Shown here one piece after another: positions 17,129 through 25,499 of a DNA stretch of 59,673 nucleotides. Each line of letters begins with the position of its first letter. Within the stretch, counting starts at the first letter, position 1. The stretch spans positions 1 through 59,673 of the forward strand of contig JBOHNR010000013.1 in NCBI GenBank assembly GCA_050730755.1, in the 5' to 3' direction. A program made the position numbers and the translations under genes. Under the pieces are notes generated by a model. That model had not been told where the DNA came from. It worked only from the letters and a program-made list of their open reading frames with translations, and did no database searches. This DNA is from CAVPPA01 sp050730755. GTDB lineage: Bacteria > Patescibacteriota > Saccharimonadia > Saccharimonadales > UBA4665.

Positions 17129-17826
17129 TTTTTGTCTAGACCCTTAGTGTATTGACTAAACAAAATCGAACCGCCGTTAAAACTAGGCTGTTTACAAGCC
17201 CTAACCGCTGCTTTAGAGCTTGAGCTGCCAGTCCCGACCCAGCTTGGCAGATAATTTCGCCAGTTACCGGTAATAATGTCCCACTGAGTCTTTGTTGAGT
17301 AAAAACCGATCTTTAACGGCAAAAAAGAATTTTGCCTGAGGGCGAAAATAGCTCCTTCCAAAGAGGCTCGATTGATTATCGGATTGTTTGTCCAACTATT
17401 ATCAGTTTCAACGTCAAGCCACCAGTGTGTCGTATGGGCGCCTTCTTTGGCGGCATATTTTAGAGAGTAGATTGTGGCATTATAGCCGTAGTTATAAGCC
17501 AGGCAGATCGTATTTTTTAGATTACATTTATTAGGATAAGATTTAAACTTCTCGCCAAACGATTTTCCAGGGTAGCCGGTATTTAGATAAAGTGATAGAT
17601 GCGAAAACCAGCTGCTTTCCAGTGCAAGACACGGATTAGGACGAAAATCCAGGCCACCGTTAACGCCAACGATACCAAAAGTTGAGTTATCTACCGGCGT
17701 GATCTTGCAATTCGGCCAAGATATGTCAACAACTGTCCGGCTACTGTAGCTGGCTGGGATCCAGCCAATAGCCAACCCAATAATGACCGCTAAGGCCACC
17801 AGCAGAGACAAGCCACTCAGCCTCAT
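17107..17826 (-). CDS. Secreted GH25-like (lysozyme-fold) protein 1
   Basis: A 239-aa protein. An N-terminal hydrophobic segment acts as signal or anchor, followed by a domain beginning VVDISWPNC and containing WWLDVETDNSW, the Asp-x-Glu pair expected in a GH25 barrel. Four or more cysteines suggest disulfides outside the cell. The start is placed at the ATG 17824-17826 because TATTAT lies 6 nt upstream; the longer frame starts at 17847. It would cleave peptidoglycan or a related glycan if active. A paralogue lies at 24.6-25.3 kb, sharing GIVGVN, LAYNYGYNA, WWLDVET and ITGNW. Confidence 0.75.
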   Translation of the reverse strand: MRLSGLSLLVALAVIIGLAIGWIPASYSSRTVVDISWPNCKITPVDNSTFGIVGVNGGLDFRPNPCLALESSWFSHLSLYLNTGYPGKSFGEKFKSYPNKCNLKNTICLAYNYGYNATIYSLKYAAKEGAHTTHWWLDVETDNSWTNNPIINRASLEGAIFALRQNSFLPLKIGFYSTKTQWDIITGNWRNYLPSWVGTGSSSSKAAVRACKQPSFNGGSILFSQYTKGLDKNYVCVLK

Positions 17827-17936
17827 ATATATATAATAGCAACTCATATTTTTTTCGGACTATATCTGGCAATTAGCCCGTCAGCATCAGCCGGCTGTTG
17901 ACTATGTTGTTATTCAAGAGTATCTTCGATTTTAAG

Positions 17937-18158
17937 ATGACAAAACAAAAGTCTTGGTTTATTAAAACCCGAGGTAGCTATTTGCCGTGTTCCTGGCAGG
18001 GCTGGCTTACTTATATTCCGTATTTAGCCTACATGATTGGCGTTTTAGTGTTTGTTGAGATTAGAGGTGATAATTTCTGGTTGGCAATTTTTACGGTTGT
18101 CCCAAACTGGATTTCCGCCAGTGTCATTATGACTTGGGTTGCTCGTCACAAAAGCTAG
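17937..18158 (+). CDS. Small membrane protein (73 aa)
   Basis: From the ATG at 17937 the protein reads MTKQKSWFIKTRGSYLPCSW and then has two membrane helices and a basic tail. A farther ATG at 17898 would add 13 residues without family character. I recall similar short proteins with a RGSYLP..WQGWLTY pattern in Saccharibacteria and other bacteria; no function is known. Single gene between the GH25-like gene and tag. Confidence 0.55.
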   Translation: MTKQKSWFIKTRGSYLPCSWQGWLTYIPYLAYMIGVLVFVEIRGDNFWLAIFTVVPNWISASVIMTWVARHKS

Positions 18159-18215
18159 TTTAAATAGTTGTACCCGGACTTAAATTTGCGTCTCGTTACG
18201 GTCTTTATTATCTTT

Positions 18216-18221
18216 TATAAT
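18216..18221 (+). promoter_or_regulatory. -10 box of tag
   Basis: A perfect TATAAT. With a start site 7 nt downstream, transcription begins at about 18228, so the ATG at 18223 is left out of the mRNA and the ATG at 18229 is the usable, leaderless start. Confidence 0.5.
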
Positions 18222-18228
18222 TATGGTC

Positions 18229-18819
18229 ATGAAACTACGCTGTGCCTGGGCTGAAAAAGGCAATAAGCTGTATGAACAATATCACGATAATGAATGGGGC
18301 GTGCCTGTCCATAACGACCGCCGCCTGTTTGAATTTATAACTTTAGAAGGCGCTCAAGCTGGTTTGTCGTGGCTGACGATACTCAAAAAACGTGAGGGTT
18401 ATCGATTAGCTTTTGCCGATTTTAGTCCCGAAATAGTTGCTAAGTTTTCCGACAAACAAATTGATCGTCTAGTACTCAATAACGGCATTATTCGTAATCA
18501 CTTAAAAATAAAAGCCGCTGTAACAAACGCCCGAAGATTTTTAGAAATCCAAAGAGAATTTGGTTCATTTGATAAATACCAGTGGCAATTTGTAGCCGGT
18601 AAAACAATTCAAAATAGATGGCTAAGCGCAATGGATATACCGTCAGTCTCAACGGTTGCCGAAGCTTTTAGCCTTGATTTAAAAAAACGCGGTTTCAAGT
18701 TTGTCGGCCCGACTATTATTTATGCGCACATGCAGGCTGTCGGCATGGTGAATGACCATACTATCAATTGCTTCCGATACAACGAAGTCAAGCATGAAGC
18801 GTCCCGCCATTATGCCTAA
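18229..18819 (+). CDS. tag: DNA-3-methyladenine glycosylase I
   Basis: A 196-aa base-excision enzyme that removes 3-methyladenine from DNA. RCAWAEKG, YHDNEWGVP and LEGAQAGLSWLTILKKRE are the family blocks. The zinc-snap ligands are retained: Cys and His at the N terminus (C..W...., YHD) and His and Cys in NDHTINCF at the C terminus. The start is at 18229 from the promoter position. A single gene. The AlkA-type partner enzyme is decayed at 12.9 kb, which may leave Tag as the local alkylation-repair glycosylase. Confidence 0.92.
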   Translation: MKLRCAWAEKGNKLYEQYHDNEWGVPVHNDRRLFEFITLEGAQAGLSWLTILKKREGYRLAFADFSPEIVAKFSDKQIDRLVLNNGIIRNHLKIKAAVTNARRFLEIQREFGSFDKYQWQFVAGKTIQNRWLSAMDIPSVSTVAEAFSLDLKKRGFKFVGPTIIYAHMQAVGMVNDHTINCFRYNEVKHEASRHYA

Positions 18820-18869
18820 CTCACCAATTGATAATTTAAAAAAGAGGTTATTAAACGTGCTCTATCAAG

Positions 18870-19505
18870 CTAACAGTGCGAGGTACTAAAAACATCCGGC
18901 TGATCCGTTGGCCGAGACCGTTTCAGTTCATAAAATTCGGCGTTAGTCGCCAAGACGCTAAGGCTGTCCCAAAGTTTCAGAGCTTCTTCAACCGTTGGTA
19001 AGGTTTGCAGTATGGGGCCGAAGAATCCGCTTTTTTTAGCTTTATCATAGTTAAAAATGATGGTTGGAGTGCCGATATCATCACCGGCCACGTCGGTTGC
19101 CAACTTAATCGAATCTTTGAGTTCTTTGTCGTAACTTTGACTGTCGGCGGCTAAAAGTAGCGAACTTGGCAATTTATGTTGTTTCAAAACCCGCAAAATC
19201 ATCTCATCGTCAAAATCATTGCCAGCCAAATGATGCTCAATACCGAAACTGGTATACAGATCAATCAGTTTAGCTTTGTGCTTCTGGGCAGCCATCATAA
19301 CTCTAAGCACGCGGTGCGGTCCTGGGCTCCAAGAATCTTTATCTGCCCTTTTAAACTTTTTTTTGCTCAACTTATTATTTTTAACAGCTAAACTAAATGG
19401 CCGCCAATCGATTTTAATATCCCTTTGACCTTGAACCATCAATAGCCATCGGCTGGTAATCCAGCAAAACGGACATGATGGATCAAAATAAAAACTTACA
19501 TTCAT
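18870..19505 (-). CDS. DsbA-fold oxidoreductase, Rv2466c (mycothiol-dependent nitroreductase) family
   Basis: A 211-aa thioredoxin-like protein with active site CPFC in FYFDPSCPFCWITSRWLL at the N terminus, a helical insert and a cis-Pro region GTPTIIF. This pattern matches the actinobacterial Rv2466c family, which uses mycothiol as electron donor. Whether this cell has mycothiol is unknown; the PIG-L deacetylase at 4.8 kb is the only hint. It lies 40 nt downstream of dipZ on the same strand, so the two may be one operon for thiol redox balance. No signal peptide: cytosolic. Confidence 0.8.
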   Translation of the reverse strand: MNVSFYFDPSCPFCWITSRWLLMVQGQRDIKIDWRPFSLAVKNNKLSKKKFKRADKDSWSPGPHRVLRVMMAAQKHKAKLIDLYTSFGIEHHLAGNDFDDEMILRVLKQHKLPSSLLLAADSQSYDKELKDSIKLATDVAGDDIGTPTIIFNYDKAKKSGFFGPILQTLPTVEEALKLWDSLSVLATNAEFYELKRSRPTDQPDVFSTSHC

Positions 19506-19545
19506 AGCTCTTATTATAGACTAGGTGCCGGCTACGGTTTAAAAG

Positions 19546-21252
19546 CTAGCTGCCGAAGGTAAACGTATAAAGCGACACGCCACTAGGAACTTTCAAGGTA
19601 ACCGTCGTATCGCCAAATTGCTTAAGTGATACTAGATGGTACAACCTTGAACCACTTATGGTGGTCGTACCATTTGGAGCATCACTGCCGTATTGCCCGG
19701 CAACATTAGGCGGCAAGCCAACAGATACAGACTCGGCCTGACTATTTAAACTGCCGGCGACGGCATAAACATCCTTTGCATTGACGTTAAAGCTCAAAGT
19801 AGCGGAATTGCCTTGACTGGTAATATATTCAGGGTTGATTTGCCAACTACCGCTTAAGGTCCATTCGTTTGAGTTAAGAGACGGCTCGGGCTTGAAAAAA
19901 GTTATACCGTCGCTTAAATATGGCGTGCCGACATAATCTTGATCACGATTAGTGCCGAAATAAGTTTCGGGCGTCTGATTTTGAGCAATTGGTACCTTTG
20001 AAGTTGGCGTTTGGAGCGGCTTATCAATACCTAGTAGTAGCTGGATCGCTTTTTCGGTAGTCCCATAGTTGCCCTCGCCCAGGCTTATATAACGGATGTC
20101 ACCACTTTTATCGATTAGATAATCAGCCGGCCAAGAGTCATTCTGGAAAGCATTCCATGTGTCATAATTATTATCAAGGGCAACCGGATAGGTAATTCCG
20201 TCACTTTTAACCGCCGCTTCAACGTTAGCTGGAACATGCTCAAAGGCAAACTCTGGCGTGCTGACGCCGACCACTACGAAACCATCATCTTTATAGGTAT
20301 CGTACCACTTTTCGACATAAGGAATGCTGCGGATGCAGTTGATGCAAGAATAGGTCCAGAAGTCAACCAGAACCACTTTCCCTTTTAAATGCGCTAACGT
20401 AAGAGGCGGGCTGTTGATCCAGTTAGTCAATCCCTGAAAGGCCGGAGCCGGCGTTGACGGAACATTAAGAACCGTGTCATCAGAAATATCTGTACCGATT
20501 TTACTTATCAATGATGAACTATCTTGTTTGGCTAACAGAATCTGCTCGATTTTCGTTTCGTCAAAGGGTAAATGATTGGCTACCCAGGTTTCGATTTTAA
20601 CTTCCTGGCCGCCGATTATAGCCACACCGATCAAGACAAATCCGATGCCAACAATCCTCCGAAATAGACTATGGGTATTAATCGCCCAGGGAAATCTGGA
20701 TATATACCTTCGGCCGGCTAGCGAAATAACTAACAAAGCCAGAACCAGCCCAATACTATAGGCTATTAAGTAGATTAATCCACTTAAAAAGCTATGCGGT
20801 AATACTGAAGCCAGAATAAACGCGTAAGTTGGGCTACAACTTGCAAAAATCGGCCCGAGGGCAATGCCGATTAAAACTGGGCCGGCGTATTTACCTCTAT
20901 TTTTTTCTCCTCTCCCCAGAAATCGTTGTGAAGCGGCTTGCCAGTTGAGAGCTATGACCAACCTCTCCCAAGCTTCAGGCAAGATAGCCACTAAACCTAA
21001 AGCTAATAGCAAACCGCCTGAGATATCAGTTAAAACATTGGGCGATAAATTTATTAGTAGGGTACTAACTTTAAGTAATAAAGTGAATATGATAATTGAC
21101 GAAGCTAACGAAGCCGCAATTACGTACGGCCGGCCTCTGTCTCTGGCCTTTGCGCTGACCGACCCGCCTACTATGACAGGCAGTAAAGTTAAAACGCACG
21201 GAGCTAGAATCGTCAGTATGCCGGCTATAAAACTTATTAAAAGAAGCAGCAT
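19546..21252 (-). CDS. DipZ-like protein: CcdA membrane domain, thioredoxin domain and C-terminal beta module
   Basis: A 568-aa protein. Residues about 1-230 are a CcdA/DsbD transmembrane domain with about six helices and conserved cysteines near APCVLTLLP and ASCSPTYAF. Residues about 265-420 are an extracellular thioredoxin domain with WTYSCINCIRS, the CINC site typical of DipZ. The last 140 residues form the beta-sandwich usually seen in DipZ (mycobacterial Rv2874). It carries reducing power from the cytosol to the outside. It lies in tandem with the Rv2466c-like gene, a pairing that suggests actinobacterial ancestry. Confidence 0.88.
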   Translation of the reverse strand: MLLLLISFIAGILTILAPCVLTLLPVIVGGSVSAKARDRGRPYVIAASLASSIIIFTLLLKVSTLLINLSPNVLTDISGGLLLALGLVAILPEAWERLVIALNWQAASQRFLGRGEKNRGKYAGPVLIGIALGPIFASCSPTYAFILASVLPHSFLSGLIYLIAYSIGLVLALLVISLAGRRYISRFPWAINTHSLFRRIVGIGFVLIGVAIIGGQEVKIETWVANHLPFDETKIEQILLAKQDSSSLISKIGTDISDDTVLNVPSTPAPAFQGLTNWINSPPLTLAHLKGKVVLVDFWTYSCINCIRSIPYVEKWYDTYKDDGFVVVGVSTPEFAFEHVPANVEAAVKSDGITYPVALDNNYDTWNAFQNDSWPADYLIDKSGDIRYISLGEGNYGTTEKAIQLLLGIDKPLQTPTSKVPIAQNQTPETYFGTNRDQDYVGTPYLSDGITFFKPEPSLNSNEWTLSGSWQINPEYITSQGNSATLSFNVNAKDVYAVAGSLNSQAESVSVGLPPNVAGQYGSDAPNGTTTISGSRLYHLVSLKQFGDTTVTLKVPSGVSLYTFTFGS

Positions 21253-21323
21253 TCAATATTTAGTATACAAGCTTCAGTTAATGTAACTCTCAGGCACAAC
21301 GGGAGATAGATAACATTCGCCTA

Positions 21324-21770
21324 TCAAAGGCCTGGAAATGGAAGGATGTTATCGTGAAAATCAAACATATCTGTCAGCTCTTGAAGTGTTATTGTCTCTA
21401 TTGCCCTCATGTAACCATACTTTTCTTCAACCAGGTGATCAGTAGTGCTACCTAAGGCAAAATTTTCATCAATTAAAATGCCTTCATCGTTAACTATCAC
21501 CGTTTTGCCTAGATTTCGTTGCCTCTTTTGATCGAGCACATCCAAGGCTACTTCCAATCCTTCGGTCGTATATTTTGCGTAGGCTATTAAGGCCCTACAA
21601 ACCGTCACCAACTCCATATCTTTATAGCCAAGACAGCTTAATACAACTTCGCCGGTTTTTTCGCCAACTCGTTTCCTTATCTGTTCAGCTTTTAAACGTT
21701 TCTCGATATTCAATAAATAAGTAGCTTCATCAATTACCCCATAGATAAAGTTTTTACTGACACCTGCCAT
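21324..21770 (-). CDS. Hypothetical 148-aa protein
   Basis: A soluble, mostly helical protein without signal peptide. Notable stretches are YLLNIEKRLKAEQIRKRVG, a central VALDVLDQKR and a C-terminal TITLQELTDMFDFHDNILPF. I do not recognise a family. It is separated from dipZ by 71 nt on the same strand and has normal composition, so it is likely real. Confidence 0.55.
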   Translation of the reverse strand: MAGVSKNFIYGVIDEATYLLNIEKRLKAEQIRKRVGEKTGEVVLSCLGYKDMELVTVCRALIAYAKYTTEGLEVALDVLDQKRQRNLGKTVIVNDEGILIDENFALGSTTDHLVEEKYGYMRAIETITLQELTDMFDFHDNILPFPGL

Positions 21771-21886
21771 ATCGATATTATATATTATTAGACATTAAAA
21801 AATGCAATTAGGCAACATGACGCCAGCCTATATAACCAATGCCCGCGCGGTGCTATCATAAGAACACCCTAACGGTAGATTGATTC

Positions 21887-22310
21887 ATGAGGACAAAGCA
21901 AGGGCTACTTGTCATAGTGTCGGTAGTTTATGTGGTTATTCTTCCCCAATTTGTAGTCTCTAATTTTGTGAGCATTATTGGCCCTCATTATGTTCTTCAA
22001 ACCGCTCCTATAAACGTGATTACGGACTCTGTCCGCCACAAGCGCGCAACCCAATTAATACCGGGGTCTGCATTTCAGCTTGTGATGCTTATTCTTTTGA
22101 GGCCACCCCGCCGGCTGCTAAAGGTTTCCCTTTTGAAACTGGAGCGTACTATGATATCTGCAATATAAAGTACTCACCTTACCCTCGCGGGACTTTAGCG
22201 AGGCCAGGCTACTTAACGGAGCTTATATAGCCTTAGTTACCGTTATCTTTGGAGCGGTATTTTTTAAGCTTTATAGCTCAGGCCATGAAGCTTCACGAAA
22301 GATTAACTAG
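21887..22310 (+). pseudogene. Frameshifted small membrane/secreted protein gene
   Basis: Coding character passes through three frames. Frame 1 from ATG 21887 gives an N-terminal membrane helix (LLVIVSVVYVVILPQFVV). The second frame, open from about 22010 to the TAG near 22216, gives a Cys-rich stretch with GLCPPQARNP, CISACDAYSFEATPPAAKG and ETGAYYDICN. The third frame then gives a second helix (GAYIALVTVIFGAVFF) and ends at TAG 22308-22310. Two indels would restore one protein of about 140 aa with helix, outside loop and helix. The alternative is sequencing error or two unrelated small genes. No family recognised. Confidence 0.45.
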
Positions 22311-22326
22311 GGTACCACAATAAAAT

Positions 22327-22854
22327 ATGAGATACATAGTTTTTTTAAGAGGCATCAATGTTGGCGGTCATTCTATCAAAATGGCCGACCTTAAAGCTTG
22401 TTTTGAGAGCATCGGGCTGAAATCCGTAAAAACAATCCAACAGACAGGTAATGTCTTGTTTGAGAGTAGTGTCGACGCACGTAAGCTAAAACGGACGATT
22501 GAAGCTGCCTTAACAAGGTCCTTTAACTATCAGGTTAGAGTACAAGTCATTAATATAGATTCTCTGCGCGAGATAGTCGCGGCGAGCCCATTCTCGAGCC
22601 AAAAAGATTCATTTCATCAATACGTCTTGTTTTTTGAAGACGGCTTAGAAAAAGAACTTCTCGGCGAGTTTATCGACCTAGACTCTTCGACTGAAGTTAT
22701 TAAGCTTGGAAACGGGGTTATTTATTGGTCTGTCCGTGTCGGAATGACACTTGACAGCCAATTCGCTAAATTCCTAACTAAAGCTAAATATAAAAGCTTT
22801 AACACCAACAGAAACATAAGGACACTCCAGAAAATAATTGACCAAAGTGAATAA
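22327..22854 (+). CDS. DUF1697 family protein
   Basis: A 175-aa protein with the family start RYIVFLRGINVGGH, followed by MADLKACFESIGL and TIQQTGNVLFES. Many bacteria carry a DUF1697 protein; its function is not known. Complete in length, single gene, no clear ribosome binding site. Confidence 0.88.
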   Translation: MRYIVFLRGINVGGHSIKMADLKACFESIGLKSVKTIQQTGNVLFESSVDARKLKRTIEAALTRSFNYQVRVQVINIDSLREIVAASPFSSQKDSFHQYVLFFEDGLEKELLGEFIDLDSSTEVIKLGNGVIYWSVRVGMTLDSQFAKFLTKAKYKSFNTNRNIRTLQKIIDQSE

Positions 22855-23065
22855 CTCAGTTGCGCGGTAATTTGATTCATAGCCTAAACCATAAATATGA
22901 CAGACAATATCGTTGGCCAGGATGCCAGGTCAAAATATTAACAAAATAAGGGCTAACTCTTAAGAGAGGATCAGCTTGTAATAAATACATTAATATATTA
23001 AAATATTCTTTAGTTCGAAGGCAAATGCCTAGCAGGACTTGTACCAGTACAATGAGGAGGTATCG

Positions 23066-23305
23066 ATGGGTTTTCTGGCTGAGATGGCAGCTGACAAAGC
23101 TGGCAGGATCATAATTGCTCTCGGCGTTGGTTATGTGGCACTAGTTGTTGGAATTATAATCTGGCTGGTCCATAACCCCTCTGGACAGAATGTCGGAGAA
23201 TCTTTTTGCGGAATTATTCTGTTTGGGCTTCCCTTTTATTTTGTCTTAGCCGGCAGGCAAAGTTACCCGAGCGAGTCAGAAACTGAAAATCCAAGTAAGA
23301 AATGA
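23066..23305 (+). CDS. Small two-helix membrane protein (79 aa)
   Basis: The start at 23066 is fixed by AGGAGG at 23055-23060, 5 nt upstream; the farther ATG at 23039 has none. The protein has a short amphipathic start (MGFLAEMAADKAG), two membrane helices separated by HNPSGQNVGESFCG, and a polar acidic tail. No known family. It is followed 50 nt later by the candidate ncRNA on the same strand. Confidence 0.55.
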   Translation: MGFLAEMAADKAGRIIIALGVGYVALVVGIIIWLVHNPSGQNVGESFCGIILFGLPFYFVLAGRQSYPSESETENPSKK

Positions 23306-23322
23306 TTTTCAGACTTAGTGCC

Positions 23323-23350
23323 TTGAAGACACATGTACTCTAAGTATAAT
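23323..23350 (+). promoter_or_regulatory. Promoter of the candidate structured RNA
   Basis: TTGAAG (23323-23328), a 16-nt spacer and a perfect TATAAT (23345-23350). The expected start site is near 23357, just before the folded RNA. Confidence 0.6.
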
Positions 23351-23356
23351 TAGTCA

Positions 23357-23539
23357 TGTCGTCTCCCGACTTAGTGTATTGGTATGCCCGGAGGGGAGGA
23401 AGCTTCCAAACCTCCGGGCGATGGCTTGGGTTTCCAACTGCTTTTTGGCAGTAGCAATAACCCTGCCATCAAATTCGTATTTATACGTGCGCTGCGTATA
23501 CTGACGAGCTGGAAACAGCGAAATACGAAATTATTTTTT
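23357..23539 (+). ncRNA. Candidate structured ncRNA or 5' leader with intrinsic terminator
   Basis: About 183 nt with three strong helical domains. P1: 23386-23394 pairs with 23411-23419 (GCCCGGAGG/CCTCCGGGC, 9 bp), capped by GGA-AGCT-TCC (23398-23407). P2: 23420-23425 with 23465-23470 (GATGGC/GCCATC), 23428-23432 with 23459-23463 (GGGTT/AACCC) and 23437-23441 with 23448-23452 (ACTGC/GCAGT). P3: 23474-23482 with 23521-23529 (9 bp), enclosing hairpin 23482-23487/23495-23500 and GCTG-GAAA-CAGC (23508-23519), a GNRA tetraloop. Six T follow at 23534-23539. It is preceded by a promoter and lies 29 nt before a hypothetical gene. It is not tmRNA, RNase P, SRP or 6S RNA by any motif I know. Confidence 0.6.
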
Positions 23540-23568
23540 AAAAAAAAGGGAAAGGTGTAACTTAGCAA

Positions 23569-24003
23569 ATGGATATAAATGAAATAAATCCTATATCTGA
23601 TAACGAATCAGCTAGAGAAATTTTTCCAAACCCTCCGTCTGTATCGAGTGTTTCGGAGATTGACGCCAAAACTTTCCGCAAGGTTAATGACGCTATGTAT
23701 GTTGGAGATTTAATTCTTGAAAAGTGCGAGAAACTAAATCTAGACGGTCAAAGAGTTGTGCCCAGCGAGTTAGTACGTCAGTTAGGGTTATACATCAGTA
23801 AACATGTTTGCGCGGAGATAGAACTACCTGAACCAATGAAACCAAAGGATGCTATAGATTACACCTTCTCAGTCCAGGATAAGATTTTGCATCAGTTACC
23901 TGAAATTAAATCAAAAACTGATTATGGCCAAAGTCGCCCCTATTTCATGGCGAATCGCATCGATTTGTCTAGAGCTAGGTCTCAGCTATATAAACAAACC
24001 TAA
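23569..24003 (+). CDS. Hypothetical 144-aa protein downstream of the structured RNA
   Basis: A soluble acidic protein with no signal peptide. The first 30 residues are polar and low in structure; then come helices (AMYVGDLILEKCEKLNLDG, ELVRQLGLYISKHVCAEI) and a basic C terminus. I do not recognise a family. It begins 29 nt after the T run of the structured RNA, so that RNA could be its attenuating leader. A weak ribosome site (AAAGG) lies about 13 nt upstream. Confidence 0.5.
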   Translation: MDINEINPISDNESAREIFPNPPSVSSVSEIDAKTFRKVNDAMYVGDLILEKCEKLNLDGQRVVPSELVRQLGLYISKHVCAEIELPEPMKPKDAIDYTFSVQDKILHQLPEIKSKTDYGQSRPYFMANRIDLSRARSQLYKQT

Positions 24004-24111
24004 AAATATTTAGAGCCGAGTCATTTGCATAGAAAAACCCTTGGTATGGTTAAAATGCAAGCTGGGAACACGGCAGTTCACATTATGTTTTAAATCTATT
24101 AAGATATCAGA

Positions 24112-24597
24112 ATGAGCAGCGGAATAGACATAGATATTGCGAAACGCCGGGCTAATTTTTTTTCGTTACAGTTTATAGAAAACTATAGCGCAAAAAATAG
24201 CGGAGGATCTCGAGATCAAGCCCGCAATGCTCAAGGATTGATGGTCGCTAGCCGTTTGCTTAAAAAATTAGTTGATGAAGTCCACCCCGAAAACAGCGTG
24301 ACTCTTGTCGTTGGTTATCAGTCTATCCAGAGCGTATCTCAGAGACACATAAACAATGATTACGTCTTGATGCCAGGCAAAACCCTAAAGCCGGGGTCGC
24401 CTTTAGTTTTAGACTTTGCCACGGCACCAAATGTAGCAAAAGACGGCCGATGGCCAACCGGCGAATATGATATTTACTTCGGCAATTATGAAGCCGTCTA
24501 CGTGGCTGCTTCGGCAATAGCCAAAACTCTTTTTGAAAGCGGCAGCCTTGAAATTCGCCCTTCAGAGCCTGAAAGAAGCAAGTCGCACTTACCTTAA
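24112..24597 (+). CDS. Hypothetical 161-aa protein
   Basis: Soluble, no signal peptide. It has an early helix (IDIAKRRANFFSLQFIENY), a Gly-rich SGGSRDQARNAQG linker, and a later beta-rich part (VTLVVGYQSIQSVSQRH, YVLMPGKTLKPGSP, GEYDIYFGNYEAVYVAAS). Possibly in one unit with the 144-aa gene 108 nt upstream. Not recognised. Confidence 0.5.
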   Translation: MSSGIDIDIAKRRANFFSLQFIENYSAKNSGGSRDQARNAQGLMVASRLLKKLVDEVHPENSVTLVVGYQSIQSVSQRHINNDYVLMPGKTLKPGSPLVLDFATAPNVAKDGRWPTGEYDIYFGNYEAVYVAASAIAKTLFESGSLEIRPSEPERSKSHLP

Positions 24598-24627
24598 TTA
24601 ATCTTATTTAGCTAATTATTGATCTTA

Positions 24628-25344
24628 TCAACAGGATACGTCTTGATCGAGCCTAGAGCTACGCGATTTATACTGCATAAGATAACTTGGGCCACCGGTA
24701 AATTCGTGTCCGGTACAGTAGGTTTCAGCTTGCCGAGGCGATGTCCAAGTAGTAGCACCCCAACTTGGCCAATTATTTAACCAATTACCAGTTATACTGT
24801 CCCATTGAATGGTCGTGCTATAAACGCCAATCGTTGTAGCGCCGTTAGCTGACAATGCATCGTATTCACCCTGCAAGCTATTTTGGTTCTGAACAGGACT
24901 GCTTGACCAGGTGTTGCCAGTCTCAACGTCCAACCACCACTGGCTACTACTAATACCCTGACTGCGGGCATAGTTAAGCGCATATAGGCCGGCATTATAG
25001 CCGTAATTGTAAGCCAAACAATTCTCATCGCCTGTATTGCACTGTTTTGGGCTTAGGGCATCGTTGTAGGTCGACAGCGGGTACCAACCGGTATTCGCAT
25101 ACAGGCTAAGACTGTTGCCAAAGTGACTTGCCTCTTTTGTCAAACAAGGATTTTGAGAATAGCCTTCACCATAGTTGACGCCGACTATACCAAATGCCGC
25201 GCGTGGAACCGAGTTGTAACAATTAGGCCAACCCATATCAATACCAGTATTGCCGTAAACATTTGGCTTCTGGGCAAAGGCCAAGCTACTACTTGCAATA
25301 AGGACAGCCATAATTAGAGCAAAACCAGACAAAAGCTTTTTCAT
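24628..25344 (-). CDS. Secreted GH25-like (lysozyme-fold) protein 2
   Basis: A 238-aa protein. A clear signal peptide (MKKLLSGFALIMAVLIASSS, cleavage near AFA-QKP) is followed by a domain starting GIDMGWPNC and containing WWLDVETGNTW, the Asp-x-Glu pair expected of a GH25 active site. Six or more cysteines fit an extracellular disulfide-rich fold. It is a clear paralogue of the protein at 17.1-17.8 kb. Here the protein should be fully released, whereas paralogue 1 may stay anchored. TATAAT lies about 25 nt upstream of the start. It may act on own or host cell wall; activity is inferred. Confidence 0.8.
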   Translation of the reverse strand: MKKLLSGFALIMAVLIASSSLAFAQKPNVYGNTGIDMGWPNCYNSVPRAAFGIVGVNYGEGYSQNPCLTKEASHFGNSLSLYANTGWYPLSTYNDALSPKQCNTGDENCLAYNYGYNAGLYALNYARSQGISSSQWWLDVETGNTWSSSPVQNQNSLQGEYDALSANGATTIGVYSTTIQWDSITGNWLNNWPSWGATTWTSPRQAETYCTGHEFTGGPSYLMQYKSRSSRLDQDVSC

Positions 25345-25499
25345 AAATCACAGACTTAACAGCTATATATTATACAGAAAGGTAGTAGATATGCCACACA
25401 CGACCATCTAGGCCATACATTTAAGTATTCAAACTAACAAAATTCATGGTTGATAAATGTAAATTGGTATAAAGTTAACCCTACTAGTAAACAAAAGAT

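Noticed and set aside
21887..22168. Intact 93-aa protein from frame 1
   Set aside because: Only the N-terminal helix looks real; after about residue 40 the better coding signal is in another frame, so the locus is listed as frameshifted.
23371..23568. Open frame of 65 aa on the minus strand over the structured RNA
   Set aside because: It is a by-product of the inverted repeats; the promoter, hairpins and T run all point to a plus-strand RNA.
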